From Symsagittifera roscoffensis (taxonomy: Eukaryota > Xenacoelomorpha > Acoela > Convolutidae): a stretch of 64,000 bases of DNA. Shown here in pieces: positions 1 to 11,975 of the stretch; within the stretch, counting starts at the first letter, position 1; the number at the start of each line of letters is the position of its first letter. The position numbers and the translations under genes were made by a program. The DNA lies in the NCBI RefSeq assembly GCF_963678635.1, contig NC_087064.1:71673465-71737464 (forward strand), given 5' to 3'. The notes beneath the pieces were generated by a model. It saw only the letters and a list, made by a program, of their open reading frames with translations, had not been told where the DNA came from and ran no database searches.

Positions 1-2647
1 GAGATATTTTTTGTTTTTTTTTTTTAAATCGGCGCGCGTAAAACGACGACATGCCTCCTCGTATCATTCGCTGCACAAGGTCCAGATGTTCCCGATCCGT
101 TAAGAGTTCAGGTGGGGCTTACAAATTTTTCGAAAGGCGTCCCCGAAAAGGTTACTTGCCGTGAAGTAACAGGAGCAGTCCAGCCGGTAAGTTTGATAGC
201 AAACTGCACGAAAAGCTTCAAAAACGGAAGCAAGCAATAGCACATCTGTAGTCAAGTACAAGTCGTGGTAATCACCAAGTGAACCACACTTCGCTTCGGT
301 GAAAACTTTTAGGGCTTGATTTTACTCGCTTCATGAAACACTCACATCCCCTCCTATTGGACTATTTTTGCACTTTGCTCGCGGGTTTAACAGAATTTTC
401 CGAATGAATTGAAGTATGAGTAGGGGTAATGACCTTTCTGTTTCAACATACTGATAGTTTTAGGGGACTGGCCGAGTTTCTCAAAATAGTTCTCCAGCAG
501 AATAAACTTTTTGTTGGGCAAATTATCGACAAGTTTTGCAAGCGGCGCTAGCATAAATCGATACGAATCGATGAATCTCCGGTTTTCGTAGCGGTTTTTG
601 ATTTTTCCGTTTTTTTCCGTGTACGTTTTTATATATACTGAGATTGTCAAGGATGTATATTTTTCTTTAGATGCGGATATTACAGAAAAAGTGTTTTCCA
701 AATCGCTTTTTGCCAGTGCTTTGATTATAAAATGTAAGTCATAGTTTGACAAATTATGAGCTAATACTGGGGATCTAATTTGATATTTTTCTATTAATGT
801 TGCACTCATTGTGTGCACAACCCAGTGACTTGTTAGTGTAATGACAATGATCAAGTACCACTTGATCCTTGTCGGACAAATCGTTCTCCCATATCCAACA
901 AACCGCAGCATCCTCCCGTTCCTGGTCTGTTTTAGCGGTGAAAGTGTAATATTTCTTTCTCTTTTTCTACGTATATTTGTCTCGCTAACGATCCAGGGGA
1001 GCTAATTAGTCATCTTTTAAGCTCAAACTTGAAAAGGTCTTTTTTCCCAAATTCGATTACTGCTAATGCGTAGCCGCGCTGTTGATGGATTTCAATTGTT
1101 TGCATGCTAGATTTTTGTCGATCAAGTTGCGGTCCTTATAATGGTAAGAGCAGTGACTCCAAATCAAAGTAGATTACTCTGGGTACGTACCAACGAGCTG
1201 TTAAGTTTTTGAACTTGTGGTCATCTTTTCCAGGCTTGAGCATTGTTATGACGACATCTTGGTCTCGGTAGCATAGTTCTTGATGTCTTCTCAGAGTCTC
1301 GAGTGAAGCGAATGTGTGGAAATATTTGCGGCAAATCTCAGATTGGAATTGGTGCACTTTAAGCCGCACGTACTCGACCAGTTTCTGGAGCACTTATCAA
1401 CACATAGTGGTATTTTGATCCATCTGTCAGCAGCAACAAGTCCACAACCAGGATAGTAGTGAATCTGCTCGACACTCTTATGGGCAACAATTCGGAACAT
1501 CATTGGACCTGAACAGAAAAATAAATTTTATATCTAGTTTTGACGTAAAACGTAAGAGGGATTTGAATAGGTGAAGAAAATAATGAGCGCGTTTTACAGT
1601 TTGCTTACCGAAAGACGTTGATTTGCCAACATTTTCAGTCTTTCAAATCTGTCCATATCCATCAGACCCATTGGCATTTCGTATTTCCCATTGATTTTCA
1701 CAGTTCCTTTTTGTCCAGATTGTAGGTTGAGACTTAGTTTTCCTCCAGCCACCGTCTAGATGTGCGGTAGAGGGCGGGCTCTTACACGTTGTGATATGCT
1801 GCAACAAAGCAATATAGAAAGCAACGGTTATCATCTTTAGTGTTGATATTTGTGAGCAGAGTAGAAGCAGCGCTGAGTGCATCAGGTAGCCCGAGGTAGG
1901 ATCATGCTTTTATTGGTGAGAAGTTGGCGAAACTGACTTGCAGTTTTTCAATTCGATCGATAATCCATCCGCTACCATGAGAAGAGAACAAATTGACTTG
2001 GTTGACCATATGTGCAAGCAGGTCCAAGTATTGATCACCAGCTATTCTCTCGAAGTACACTGTCAATGTTTTAGTGTTTAGAAAAAGCATAGTCCTTCCG
2101 AAGTTTCCAGTGTCCCCGTATTAAACAGTGGGAATTCTGATCATCCCCACTTCCACCTGGAATTGCACTTTGTTCGGACCCTCTTTGACCGTTTCCAGTA
2201 TGAGAGCATCTATTTCCTCCTTGTTTTGCATCATGACTCGAAGCAAATCCATTTCTTTTTCACCAACTTTGAGATTTTATCGGCGCAATTTCCCTCTGAA
2301 CGCGCTTTCCGTTGGGACAGTGGAAGAGCTCGTCTCGATGCCATCCCAAACTGACAATGCGTGCTTCTTCAGCAAATGTTTTTGATAGTTTTCCGCGGTG
2401 AGAAATATTGTATGGCAACAGATACAATGACTACTGGAAGTCATGTCATGTGTCAGCTCGACGTGCTCTTGGGCTTCCGACAAGCTCTCGAAAGATTCGA
2501 GACACTCATCGCAAACAGTTTGAGGAGGAGAGGGAGGAAGGATCTTGTGTACTTTTTGTTCATGTCTTCTCAAGTTCATTTTAGAGCTCGGTCTTTTTAG
2601 CACTGATGGCAAGGAACAGGTGTCGTGTTAGAAGTAGAGTTTGGGAT
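1..2647 (-). pseudogene. Polinton-type protein-primed DNA polymerase B, copy A (5' part, broken)
   Basis: Replicative polymerase of a Polinton/Maverick-like element, read on the minus strand and cut by the left window edge. Seen in order: a C2H2 zinc-finger region (2277-2612, paired Cys and His spacings), a GSGWIID segment (about 1980), a Cys/His-rich region (about 1300-1400), an exonuclease-like FDLES motif (about 1160), a second exonuclease-like HNLSNYD motif (about 760), the DSYRF and LAPLAKLVDNLP stretch, and an IRGG motif just before the edge (about 30-60). This order matches family B polymerases primed by a terminal protein. Copy B has ATG at the start; here the codon is ATC, and the first zinc finger carries a stop (TAA). 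Further frameshifts lie near 1900, 1390 and 1130. It contains the intron at 1509-1608. The motifs make the family call firm; the copy is not functional. Confidence 0.8.
1509..1608 (-). other. Spliceosomal intron in polymerase copy A
   Basis: On the minus strand the exon ends in CTTTCG, followed by GTAAGC, and the intron ends in a pyrimidine-rich TTTTTCTGTTCAG. Joining the flanking exons in phase 0 puts the upstream frame (ending ANQRLS) in the same frame as the downstream LLPIRVSSRF segment, whereas reading through meets a TAA within six codons. Copy B has the same 100-bp intron at 22515-22614. Splicing itself is inferred. Confidence 0.55.
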
Positions 2648-3196
2648 TGTTTGTTGAAGTTACTGAAGTATTTCAGAAAAACTTCAAGATTGAAGTAAAT
2701 TTGGTTATGAATAAGCAAAAACGAGAAGTGACTGGTACTAAAAACTAAGTGTGTTGCGAGTAAGGACAACTAGAAGCAATTAGAGAGCGTGAAACTTCGC
2801 CGTGAACTTGACAAAACATACTTTCCTTTCCAAAAACAGGTTTTTTTTTACAGCTTTAGGCTCTATATGTCTCATCACCTTGTTCAAGTGCAACGGTTGT
2901 GAACAATGACAAACCGATTCATTTACAGTCTCAAACTTGTGCGGTTAATTTTAAGGGGTACCAATAATTTTTTTTCAAGGTTTGGGAACATTAAGGAGAA
3001 TGGTTTAGTTCTTCAATTAACATTTCAGCACTAGATTACAAAAATAAAAGCTTATGATACAGATTCAGTCTAATGATTCAGCTTCAGTCTAAAGATTTTT
3101 CTGACTAATTTAAACTGGGAAGCAATTTTTTTCTATCTATTTCAAGCCCACTTTTTGGTTTGCTTAATTAAAAATATTGAAAAATAGAAAATATGA
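2648..3196. repeat. 5' flank of the polymerase, repeated at 23655-24200
   Basis: No gene seen. This sequence, including the AAAACAGG and TCATCACCTTGTTC segments, follows the polymerase start in both copies A and B, and its last ~90 bases recur at 29010-29105. Its position upstream of the polymerase means it could hold the promoter, but no clear promoter element is visible. At 3196 the shared sequence stops and the 1.6-kb tandem repeat begins. Confidence 0.6.
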
Positions 3197-4800
3197 GGCC
3201 GTTCTAGATTCCATAGCTAGTGGTTCTCTGGCTAGAAAACTTTCTGCAATCGTGGATTTCGAAAATCCCTCATCTTCATTCCTTGTCGGAAAGAATTATG
3301 TTTTGTTTGATTAAATAGTATTTTGAAGCAGTGATTTGTTGACGCAAGCTAATTAAAATCCAATTGAAGTTTAGTTAAGGATTGAGGGTATCTTTAGTTT
3401 GAGTTTTTGGGTTTAGTGAATCTGAAACGGCTTTTCTAAAGAAAGATAGTGTCGAAAAGCACTATTTTGTTTTCACAAATCTCAACTGTTAAAAAGAAAA
3501 TGCTCACTTTCAATTAGGTTTAAAATATTACGAAAAATTAAAATGAATGACCAAATAAATTTGTTCCGTAATGAAGTGTAATGAAAATAAAGCCCCCAAA
3601 TAGATAAATAAGTTGAAAGAAATACGATAGTAAGTTAAAAAAATGAAAGTTTGTCAAATTGTTGATCTTGATAGTTGCAGATGCATGATAAGCATAGATT
3701 GTCATTTGAATATGTTTAAAATATATCAAATCAAAGTTAATTTCATGTGATTTGGTGTAAAATTTAGTCGTTTGGTTTAAGGGGCAATAGTTAACTCATC
3801 GTTGCCTCCCGTTCTGTTAATTCAAGTTAAATTGTTTTTCTTTCCAAATTAAAGGAACACCTCAAACTTATTATGTTGGGAAAAAACGAAAACTAAACTT
3901 TGAAAAATGTCTTTAAAAAGCAATTAACAAAAAAAAACAGTAAAATTTTTAGGATCTCGAGCACAGTTTGCCTGGTCGTGTTCAAAACTTAAAAAACATA
4001 ATCTTTTAACTTTTTTTGCCTTCATTTTTAGCTTAGTTTGTTCGTTCTCTTTTTGAATTCAAGTGAATGTGGCATGCAACGTTTAGGAGCTATCTGATAC
4101 CTAATTGGGACACGCGTAGAAATTAAGAAACGTTTAGAGTCCAATCAATGATAGTAGACGCTTAAAAAGTTGTGATTTTTGACAAAATTTGATTTTTGTG
4201 TAAATAATTTTTTTAAAAATTTGGAAAAATTATTTTTGTCTCCAAGTCCATTGAAACTACCCTCAATCAAATTGTCATGAATTTTTGAGCACGGTTAAGG
4301 TTCATGTTCAATTCTCAAAAAGAAAACATAATATTCCTTTTTTTCTCTTTTTTATCAAAAATTTGTCAGTTTTACACCAAAAAAATGTATATAAACATAA
4401 TATAAAGCAAAATTATGGCTTAAAACACTCTCTGTTACTTTCGTATGACCTGGCTAACCCAACCGGGCACAAAGTATAATGGAAGAGAGAGAGAGAGAGA
4501 GAGAGAGCATCAAACTTTCTTACAAATTGCAAAAATCATATTAATTTTTGTAACAAGGTGCGAACCTTGTTTCCAGAATCACCAAGCTGTAAAAATTGTT
4601 TAATTTTCATTACCAAACTAAGACTTTTAAAGCGTTCCAAATTTTTTTGATCTTTTTAAGTTAGTATAAATATTAAAGTAGTATATTGATGTAAAGAAAA
4701 ATTGAAGTACCGAACTTGAAACTATCATCGCACAAAAAACATCTACAAAAAATCAATCAAAGAGCTGTCGAACAGTCTGTAGGTTCTAAATTGGTTTAAA
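3197..4800. repeat. 1.6-kb tandem repeat, unit 1
   Basis: Begins GTTCTAGATTCCATAGC and runs to TTGGTTTAAA. The first ~380 bp match 53180-53560 and 59365-59740; the remaining 1.2 kb belongs to a dispersed family also seen at 24210-25140 and 29105-30420 and holds a GA microsatellite (4484-4508). No credible coding region. Unit 1 is closer to the 53-kb relative than units 2 and 3 are (for example CATTCCTTGTCGG, and no extra 6 bp near 4950). Confidence 0.85.
4484..4508. repeat. (GA)n microsatellite
   Basis: An uninterrupted GA dinucleotide run inside the dispersed ~1.2-kb family. Related tracts of different length sit at 6093-6112, 25143-25171, 30572-30585 and 40025-40038, always at the same place in the family. 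Confidence 0.95.
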
Positions 4801-6405
4801 GGTCGTTCTAGATTCCATAGCTAGTGGTTCTGTGGCTAGAAAACTTTCTGCAATCGTGGATTTCGAAAATCCCTCATCTTCATCCCTTGCCGGAAAGAAT
4901 TATGTTTTGTTAGATTAAATAGTATTTTGAAGCAGTGATTTGTTGACGCAAGCTAATTCAAGCTAAAATCCAATTGAAGTTTAGTTAAGGATTGAGGGTA
5001 TCTTTAGTTTGAGTTTTTGGGTTTAGTGAATCTGAAACGGCTTTTCTAAAGAAAGATAGTGTCGAAAAGCACTATTTTGTTTTCACAAATCTCAACTGTT
5101 AAAAAGAAAATGCTCACTTTCAATTAGGTTTAAAATATTACGAAAAATTAAAATGAATGACCAAATAAATTTGTTCCGTAATGAAGTGTAATGAAAATAA
5201 AGCCCCCAAATAGATAAATAAGTTGAAAGAAATACGATAGTAAGTTAAAAAAATGAAAGTTTGTCAAATTGTTGATCTTGATAGTTGCAGATGCATGATA
5301 AGCATAGATTGTCATTTGAATATGTTTAAAATATATCAAATCAAAGTTAATTTCATGTGATTTGGTGTAAAATTTAGTCGTTTGGTTTAAGGGGCAATAG
5401 TTAACTCATCGTTGCCTCCCGTTCTGTTAATTCAAGTTAAATTGTTTTTCTTTCCAAACTAAAGGAACACCTCAAACTTATTATGTTGGGAAAAAACGAA
5501 AACTAAACTTTGAAAAATGTCTTTAAAAAGCAATTAACAAAAAAAACAGTAAAATTTTTAGGATCTCGAGCACAGTTTGCCTGGTCGTGTTCAAAACTTA
5601 AAAAACATAATCTTTTAACTTTTTTTGCCTTCATTTTTAGCTTAGTTTGTTCGTTCTCTTTTTGAATTCAAGTGAATGTGGCATGCAACGTTTAGGAGCT
5701 ATCTGATACCTAATTGGGACACGCATAGAAATTAAGAAACGTTTAGAGTCCAATCAATGATAGTAGACGCTTAAAAAGTTGTGATTTTTGACAAAATTTG
5801 ATTTTTGTGTAAATAATTTTTTTTAAAATTTGGAAAAATTATTTTTGTCTCCAAGTCCATTGAAACTACCCTCAATCAAATTGTCATGAATTTTTGAGCA
5901 CGGTTAAGGTTCATGTTCAATTCTCAAAAAGAAAACATAATATTCCTTTTTTTCTCTTTTTTATCAAAAATTTGTCAGTTTTACACCAAAAAAATGTATA
6001 TAAACATAATATAAAGCAAAATTATGGCTTAAAACACTCTCTGTTACTTTCGTATGACCTGGCTAACCCAACCGGGCACAAAGTATAATGGAAGAGAGAG
6101 AGAGAGAGAGAGCATCAAACTTTCTTACAAATTGCAAAAATCATATTAATTTTTGTAACAAGGTGCGAACCTTGTTTCCAGAATCACCAAGCTGTAAAAA
6201 TTGTTTAATTTTCATTACCAAACTAAGACTTTTAAAGCGTTCCAAATTTTTTTGATCTTTTTAAGTTAGTATAAATATTAAAGTAGTATATTGATGTAAA
6301 GAAAAATTGAAGTACCGAACTTGAAACTATCATCGCACAAAAAACATCTACAAAAAATCAATCAAAGAGCTGTCGAACAGTCTGTAGGTTCTAAATTGGT
6401 TTAAA
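4801..6405. repeat. 1.6-kb tandem repeat, unit 2
   Basis: Direct repeat of 3197-4800 with very few differences (a 6-bp insertion near 4950, scattered single-base changes, a shorter GA tract at 6093-6112). It is followed without a spacer by the first part of a third unit. No gene. Confidence 0.88.
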
Positions 6406-6786
6406 GGTCGTTCTAGATTCCATAGCTAGTGGTTCTGTGGCTAGAAAACTTTCTGCAATCGTGGATTTCGAAAATCCCTCATCTTCATCCCTTGCCGGAA
6501 AGAATTATGTTTTGTTAGATTAAATAGTATTTTGAAGCAGTGATTTGTTGACGCAAGCTAATTCAAGCTAAAATCCAATTGAAGTTTAGTTAAGGATTGA
6601 GGGTATCTTTAGTTTGAGTTTTTGGGTTTAGTGAATCTGAAACGGCTTTTCTAAAGAAAGATATTGTCGAAAAGCACTATTTTGTTTTCACAAATCTCAA
6701 CTGTTAAAAAGAAAATGCTCACTTTCAATTAGGTTTAAAATATTACGAAAAATTAAAATGAATGACCAAATAAATTTGTTCCGTAA
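6406..6786. repeat. 1.6-kb tandem repeat, partial unit 3
   Basis: Repeats the first ~380 bp of the unit, then departs at TTGTTCCGTAA into sequence (AATTACAAGTTCTGAATG) that also follows this segment at 53550 and 59735. So the right edge of unit 3 is the original context, and the tandem copies arose to its left. It shares derived bases with unit 2, not with unit 1. Confidence 0.85.
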
Positions 6787-9600
6787 AATTACAAGTTCTG
6801 AATGTATGATGAGGGGAAAAAAAGAATCAAGAATTGGTTTTTGATTTTTGCCCTATCGCATCGCATTCAGTGAGTGATTGTAACTGAATGCAAACGAGAT
6901 GAAACCATTATTTCAACAGCAATTATTCAAGTTCTTTAACTTTCACAAATATTTGCGAAGAAACTCAAATTTTGGAAACAAAAACAATCAGATCGTTTTC
7001 TGATTTTGTTATACAGGAGTCTGACAGGAGCTCTGAAAGTCTCATTGAAATGGAAAAAAAAATTTGCTGGGGAGTTTTGACTAGTTGAGTAAGTTATGGT
7101 TAGTAGAGTTCAATATCCTACGTTAAATTACAAAAAGGCTTACAATAAAAAACTAAATCCGTTTTCTTTTCAATAAAGCCCAGCTTTAAACATAAATTTT
7201 GATACTCAAACTGAGCAAAAACAAAGTTTTCTCTTTTTAAAATTATTCAAAACTCATTCAAAACGTTTAATTGAAAAAAAAAACTCAAAGAAAAAGAAAT
7301 GGTTTTGACAAAATAGGAAGTTTATTTCAGTTCCAATAGTGCTTGATTCTGATTGGTTGATTTTCAACACAATTTGATAATTTAAAACACTCGAACATGG
7401 TGAATTAAGTTTCCCTCAGCAACATCAAATAAAAATTTTTAGCCTGTTTTTTTTTTACTTTAAGGTAAAAACTTTTGATAGCGAAACAATTTAAATTTCC
7501 AATTTGTTGCTGAAAAGAACTGAAAAAAAAACGATCTGCCAGGATTAAAGCAAAAAATTTTATGAAGCTCTGCACCGGGTAATTTGTAAAAGAGTATTTT
7601 TTTCTGGTTTGGTTGCGAGCATTTCACTTAAGAAATGCGTTTTCTTCGTGACAAGCAGCATAAGCCAAGTCGCACACAGAAAATTCCATAAATTTGTATG
7701 GCTGCAACAATATCGGAGAAAGGAACTTGCGGCAAAACAAGGAAGAAAAGTGAGACGGTAGCTGATTTGAACAACTGGGAAGATGGAGAAACAGAAGAAG
7801 TAACCGAGAGCTTGACAACACTTTTTAAGGGAAACTAAGTACGAAAACAAAACGAGAGACATATTTTTTTTCAAGCAAATGTCCATATTATATACCAAGT
7901 TTACCAACGCGAGAAACTTGATGCAGATTTCAAGAAGTTGGATTATTTATTTATCATAAACTAACTTTGCTCTCTGAAACCGGTACATTTTGGTGCTTTT
8001 ATGAGGAAATTTTTTTTGTGAAAAACTGTTTTTGAAGTGCAAAAAATCTGCTTTGAGAGCAATCAAAAAGTAATTAGAGAGTTAGAGAAGTTCGAAATCT
8101 TAGAAAGAGATAAAAAAGAACGCAGAAACACAAAAATGAGATTCAAAGTGATAAAGAAACTTGATCAGTTCTGCTCTAGTATATAAAATAGCTCAATGGG
8201 ATGTCCAGAATCTGTCCCACCCGGGTCTTTCAAGCTCTATTGTCAAACAAAGACAAGTAACCATACAAAGAATCAGTGTGTTTTCCTGTGCGCTTTCATG
8301 AAGACATGGCTGGTGTGCAATCAATAATATGTACGCGATAAGCTCTTGTCGATTACAGGTATGCTCGGGTCTTCGTAACTTGCCGAATGTCTACTAAACA
8401 AAAGTTAGAATTCAGGCTGGCCCACGATATCCCTTCTCTATGTGTCATGAGATGCCAACATAACTTTTCACAAGATTTCTTTTTGGGTGTGAAACTCAGA
8501 CGTTCAATGCTACAAGCAACAGAACCATAAATTGCGAGAATCTGTTTGTGTCCTTTCATCAACACTTAAGACCAGAAGGTACAATAAAAAAGCGCAGAAG
8601 AAAACTGACTATTCTTTTCTGATGTATATTGTGATCACTGTAAATCAAAATTTGGCGCTATGGGATGTCAAGAAACCAGTCCAACTTCACAGGATCAAGA
8701 TATTGAAATTTGAAATATGAAAAGAGTAGTGGTTGAGTTGTGAACAAATTTTGTAAAAGAAAAACGTAAAAATATTAGACTCCTTTTTTGATTATGTCCT
8801 ATATCTTGTATTCAGTGAAATCCAGTTTTTTTAAATGTCTTTCACAGTTGAAAAAAAGACGTCTTCCGCAAAGGTTGTAGAAGAGACATGAGAATCAATG
8901 ATAAAGAACATGAGTTATTCAAAAACCCACAACTCAGGCTAATTTTATGCTTTAAATAGGAAAATGTTCCCTTTAAATAGGAAAATGTTAAATAGGAAAA
9001 TGGAAAAAAGCTCACTGTTTACAAAATTGGAAAAAAGACGGCAGATAAGATTTTCATTTATAGTCGATGCAAAAAATTTTTTATCTTGCACAACCAACGT
9101 GCTATTCATGAAAGGCATGATATTTAAAAAAAGTGGACTAATTAAAAAAGATTTTCGCGGTACTAAAAAGTTTTGTCAATGCAGGACTCAACAAAATTAG
9201 CAGATTTTGGGTTCGTTTTACTGATAATTAATTACAGACGTGTTTTTGATAAAGCTGTAGTTTTCAGTCGTTGAGTTGTGGATTCAAAACCAATAACCAT
9301 TTGTCGTGTCTGATGAACAAACTAAGTAGGACTTTCTCTCGATAAAGAAAGGACTTTTTCAAGATAAAGAAAGTTCGTAAACTGGATTTCATGTAAAAAC
9401 CTTACGTTTTAGATTTAGGATGTGAAAAGCAGTACATATATTGCGGTGATTTATTTTTTTTCAGAAATGAAATTAACTTTCTGAAAAAAATTTTCTCATT
9501 GAAGTTTTGTTTTAGCTTTCAGCATTGTTTCAAATCGCTTGTCATCATTTAAGTTGCTGACAAAATTAGTAGAAAAATGTTTGTTCTATACAAAATGAGA
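6787..9600. repeat. Left copy of a >4-kb segmental duplication, no recognised gene
   Basis: This stretch matches 59740-62800 over its length with point changes and indels. It is AT-rich with many A and T runs. Both strands hold only short open frames. The two best are a 46-codon frame at 7698-7838 and a charged, coiled-coil-like frame ending at the TAA at 8184-8186 (RELEKFEILERDKK). About 100 bp at 7255-7350 recur at 51215-51310 and 60190-60290. No tRNA or known transposase signature was noticed. Confidence 0.75.
7698..7838 (+). CDS. Small unknown ORF, 46 aa, intact in both duplicate copies
   Basis: ATG to TAA, 46 residues, hydrophilic and rich in Lys, Glu and Thr (starts MAATISEKGTCGKTRKK, ends LTTLFKGN). 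The homologous frame at 60641-60781 has the same length and the same start and stop with only substitutions, while neighbouring sequence carries indels. In the right copy the frame stays open upstream of the ATG; here a TAA precedes it. No signal peptide, membrane segment or known motif. It could be an exon fragment or a chance frame. Confidence 0.22.
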   Translation: MAATISEKGTCGKTRKKSETVADLNNWEDGETEEVTESLTTLFKGN

Positions 9601-10662
9601 TCTGAAAACCTGCCGTATTTATCCAAATATGGCTCCAAGTTGTTTTGAAACACACCATATGTAAGTTAGTGAGTAAAACCTTAACAGTTGTATCTTACGA
9701 TATGGCGAAACGTATGCATGGGGTCTATAAAATATCTCAAGACATGGGGAGCAGCAGAAAAATTTATGGGGATTCCGCTTACACTTTGCTGATTCCGCTG
9801 ACAGTTTGCGGAACCCGCTAGCAATATGGGGATTCCACAACAATTTAAATTTACTAAACTCTTATATTTATACTTGTTATTGGATTCCACAAACTGTTCT
9901 AGATTCTGCAATTTGCGTTGCTGGTTCCACCAACTTCACTGCGGATTTCCCAAAATTGCCTGTTTTTCGAGCAACTTTGATTATTACAGTGTTTAAGCTA
10001 TTTGTCGATGGATTCCTCAATAACTATGTTTTTGGCCTGTTGCGGAATCCACTTGCAACTCACAAAATGCACAGTTTTGCCTCCTGATGAAATTTTTATC
10101 TATTGCGAAAGAACTGACGTTTAAACTCAGTCTATGACTCTAAAAATCTCTCTAGCTTGATTGTTTGATCCGGGAATTAACAAAAAATATACAATTTTAT
10201 TTCGGAAAAAAACTTTAAAAAACTATGTAGTTTCTCTTTAGGTACGAAATTGCACCCACTTCCATATGAGAAGTTGGCGTTGACATGTTCAACATTACTG
10301 ACTTTGTCGCAAATTTTATGATTTTTTGTTAAAGTAAAGTCAAACTAAAAAGCCCCAAATTGTTTTTGAAACACACCAATTTCAATTTAGTGCGTAAAAC
10401 TTCAAACGTTGTATCTTACTTTATGGCGAAACGTATGCAGGAGGTCTATACACTATCTCACGACATGGGAATCAGCAGGCATGGGGATCCCCCGCTGATC
10501 AGCTCCAACATATACTACTCAATTTTGTTTTGTTTTATTCTCAAAGTTGAAACATACTAATTGTGATGTTATTTTAACTAACTAATTGTCATTAAATTTA
10601 CTAAAATTTTTACTCTTCTCACCTTCTATTTAAAAATTTTAGCAGCTTCTATGCCGACAAAG
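9601..10662. repeat. GCGGA-element, first copy
   Basis: A ~650-bp repeat that begins with an array of GCGGATTCCGC-like motifs and ends near GTAAAGTCAAACTAAA. Relatives are 11030-11690, 14150-14870, 19000-19770 and 62940-63610. Here it is flanked by two copies of a ~120-bp sequence (9640-9760 and 10350-10490; both contain ATGGCGAAACGTATGCA), so it sits between short direct repeats. No coding frame is convincing. Confidence 0.7.
9765..9845. repeat. GCGGATTCCGC array, copy 1 (degenerate)
   Basis: Four motifs of the form (T)GCGGATTCCGC spaced about 20 bp apart. The homologous array at 62955-63062 is less degenerate and has one more unit. Confidence 0.7.
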
Positions 10663-11029
10663 TTTCAGACATTGCCAGTTTATGGCCATAAATTGGCGTC
10701 TCACTTTCAGACTATCGCAGATAACTATCAGGCTGTCACCTTTAGCTTCAAATTTGTTTTGCGTCTAGTTTTCAGCATTTTGCGTCTGAATTACGAGGCC
10801 AAAATTTGCACTGGATGGGCGCAGAATTTTAATTTCAAACACTTGTGGACTCCAGAGACAAATTTTTTAAACATGTTCAAATTTTTAAGTGGAACTCACC
10901 TACAAAATTTCCGTGGATTCCGCTTACAAATTTTGCTAACGTAAATTTTGTCGGCACATTATTTTGGCTGCGGATTCCGCAATGAGCTATTATGAATGGG
11001 TGTTCCAGGTTCCGCAAAACAAACGTATT

Positions 11030-11140
11030 TCGCAAATGTAAGTCGATTCCGTAAATTTATGCGGAACCCGCTAACAGTTTGCGGATTCCGCTTCCAAATT
11101 GCGGGTTCCACTTACAGTTGCGGCTTCCACGACAATTTAA
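11030..11140. repeat. GCGGATTCCGC array, copy 2
   Basis: Successive 20-bp units, each with a near-palindromic GCGGA-W-TCCGC core or a variant (GCGGAACCCGC, GCGGGTTCCAC). More isolated motifs follow at 11205-11245 and 11345-11390. Confidence 0.75.
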
Positions 11141-11975
11141 CTGCACTAAACACATTTGTTATTATTTGATAATGGATTGCACAAACTGTTCCAGATTCCT
11201 CAATTTTTGTTGCGGGTTCCACAAATTTTACTGCGAATTCCGCAAAATTACTTGTTTTTGGAGCAATTTTGAGCATTAAAATGTTTTAGCTATTTGTCCG
11301 TCGAATTCAAAACAGCAGAAGAGGTCAAAGAAAAACAGCAATGTTGCGGATTCCGCATTAACTCTGTTTTTTGGATTGTTGCGGAATGAGCTTGCATTTC
11401 ACAGAATGCACAGTTTTGCCTCTTAATTTAACTTTTATCTTTTGCAGATGAACTGGACTTTAATCTCAGTCAAAGACCCTGAAAATCTTTTTAGCTTGGT
11501 TGTTTGATCCGTTAATTAACATGAGACAAAAAATTTTTTATCGGAAAAAGAACTTGCTTAGTTTCTCCTTAGGTACAAAACGGCACTCATTTTCATATGA
11601 GAAGCTGGTGTTGACGAGTTCAAGGTTACTGCTTTTTTTCTCGAACGTTTTGGTTTTTTGTTACAGTAAAGTCAAACTAAATTGCAGAAAACGTATCATT
11701 TTTGCATTACTTTTTCACCACTTTTTTGTTTGACAGGAAAAATAAATTTTCAAAATGTTTAGCTTGTGAAGTTGCATGTGCTGTTACTCAGCTCAGATGT
11801 TCTGTGGCTGAGTTGAAAAAAAAAGAGCATAAAAATCAATATTTAAAAATCGTCTTTTTAAAGATCAGCTCTGATTCATTCGAAGAAAAAGAGTTTGCGC
11901 TTGTACTTTTCACTGATGATGGTAGTTTGTATCGTTTCTCGGAACCTAAGGGGGGGGGATGGTCCTCACGTTAAG

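Noticed and set aside
4285-6088. Repeated plus-strand 64-codon frames (4285-4479, 5894-6088)
   Set aside because: They are identical only because of the tandem duplication, cross low-complexity AT and GA sequence, and the equivalent regions at 24960-25140 and 30290-30420 do not keep the frame.
9640-10490. LTR retrotransposon suggested by direct repeats
   Set aside because: The repeats are only ~120 bp, lack TG...CA ends that I can define, and no gag or pol frame lies between.
9601-10662. CRISPR-like array at the GCGGATTCCGC repeats
   Set aside because: The period is only 20 bp with no unique spacers of constant length, and the DNA is animal; it is a short-period array.
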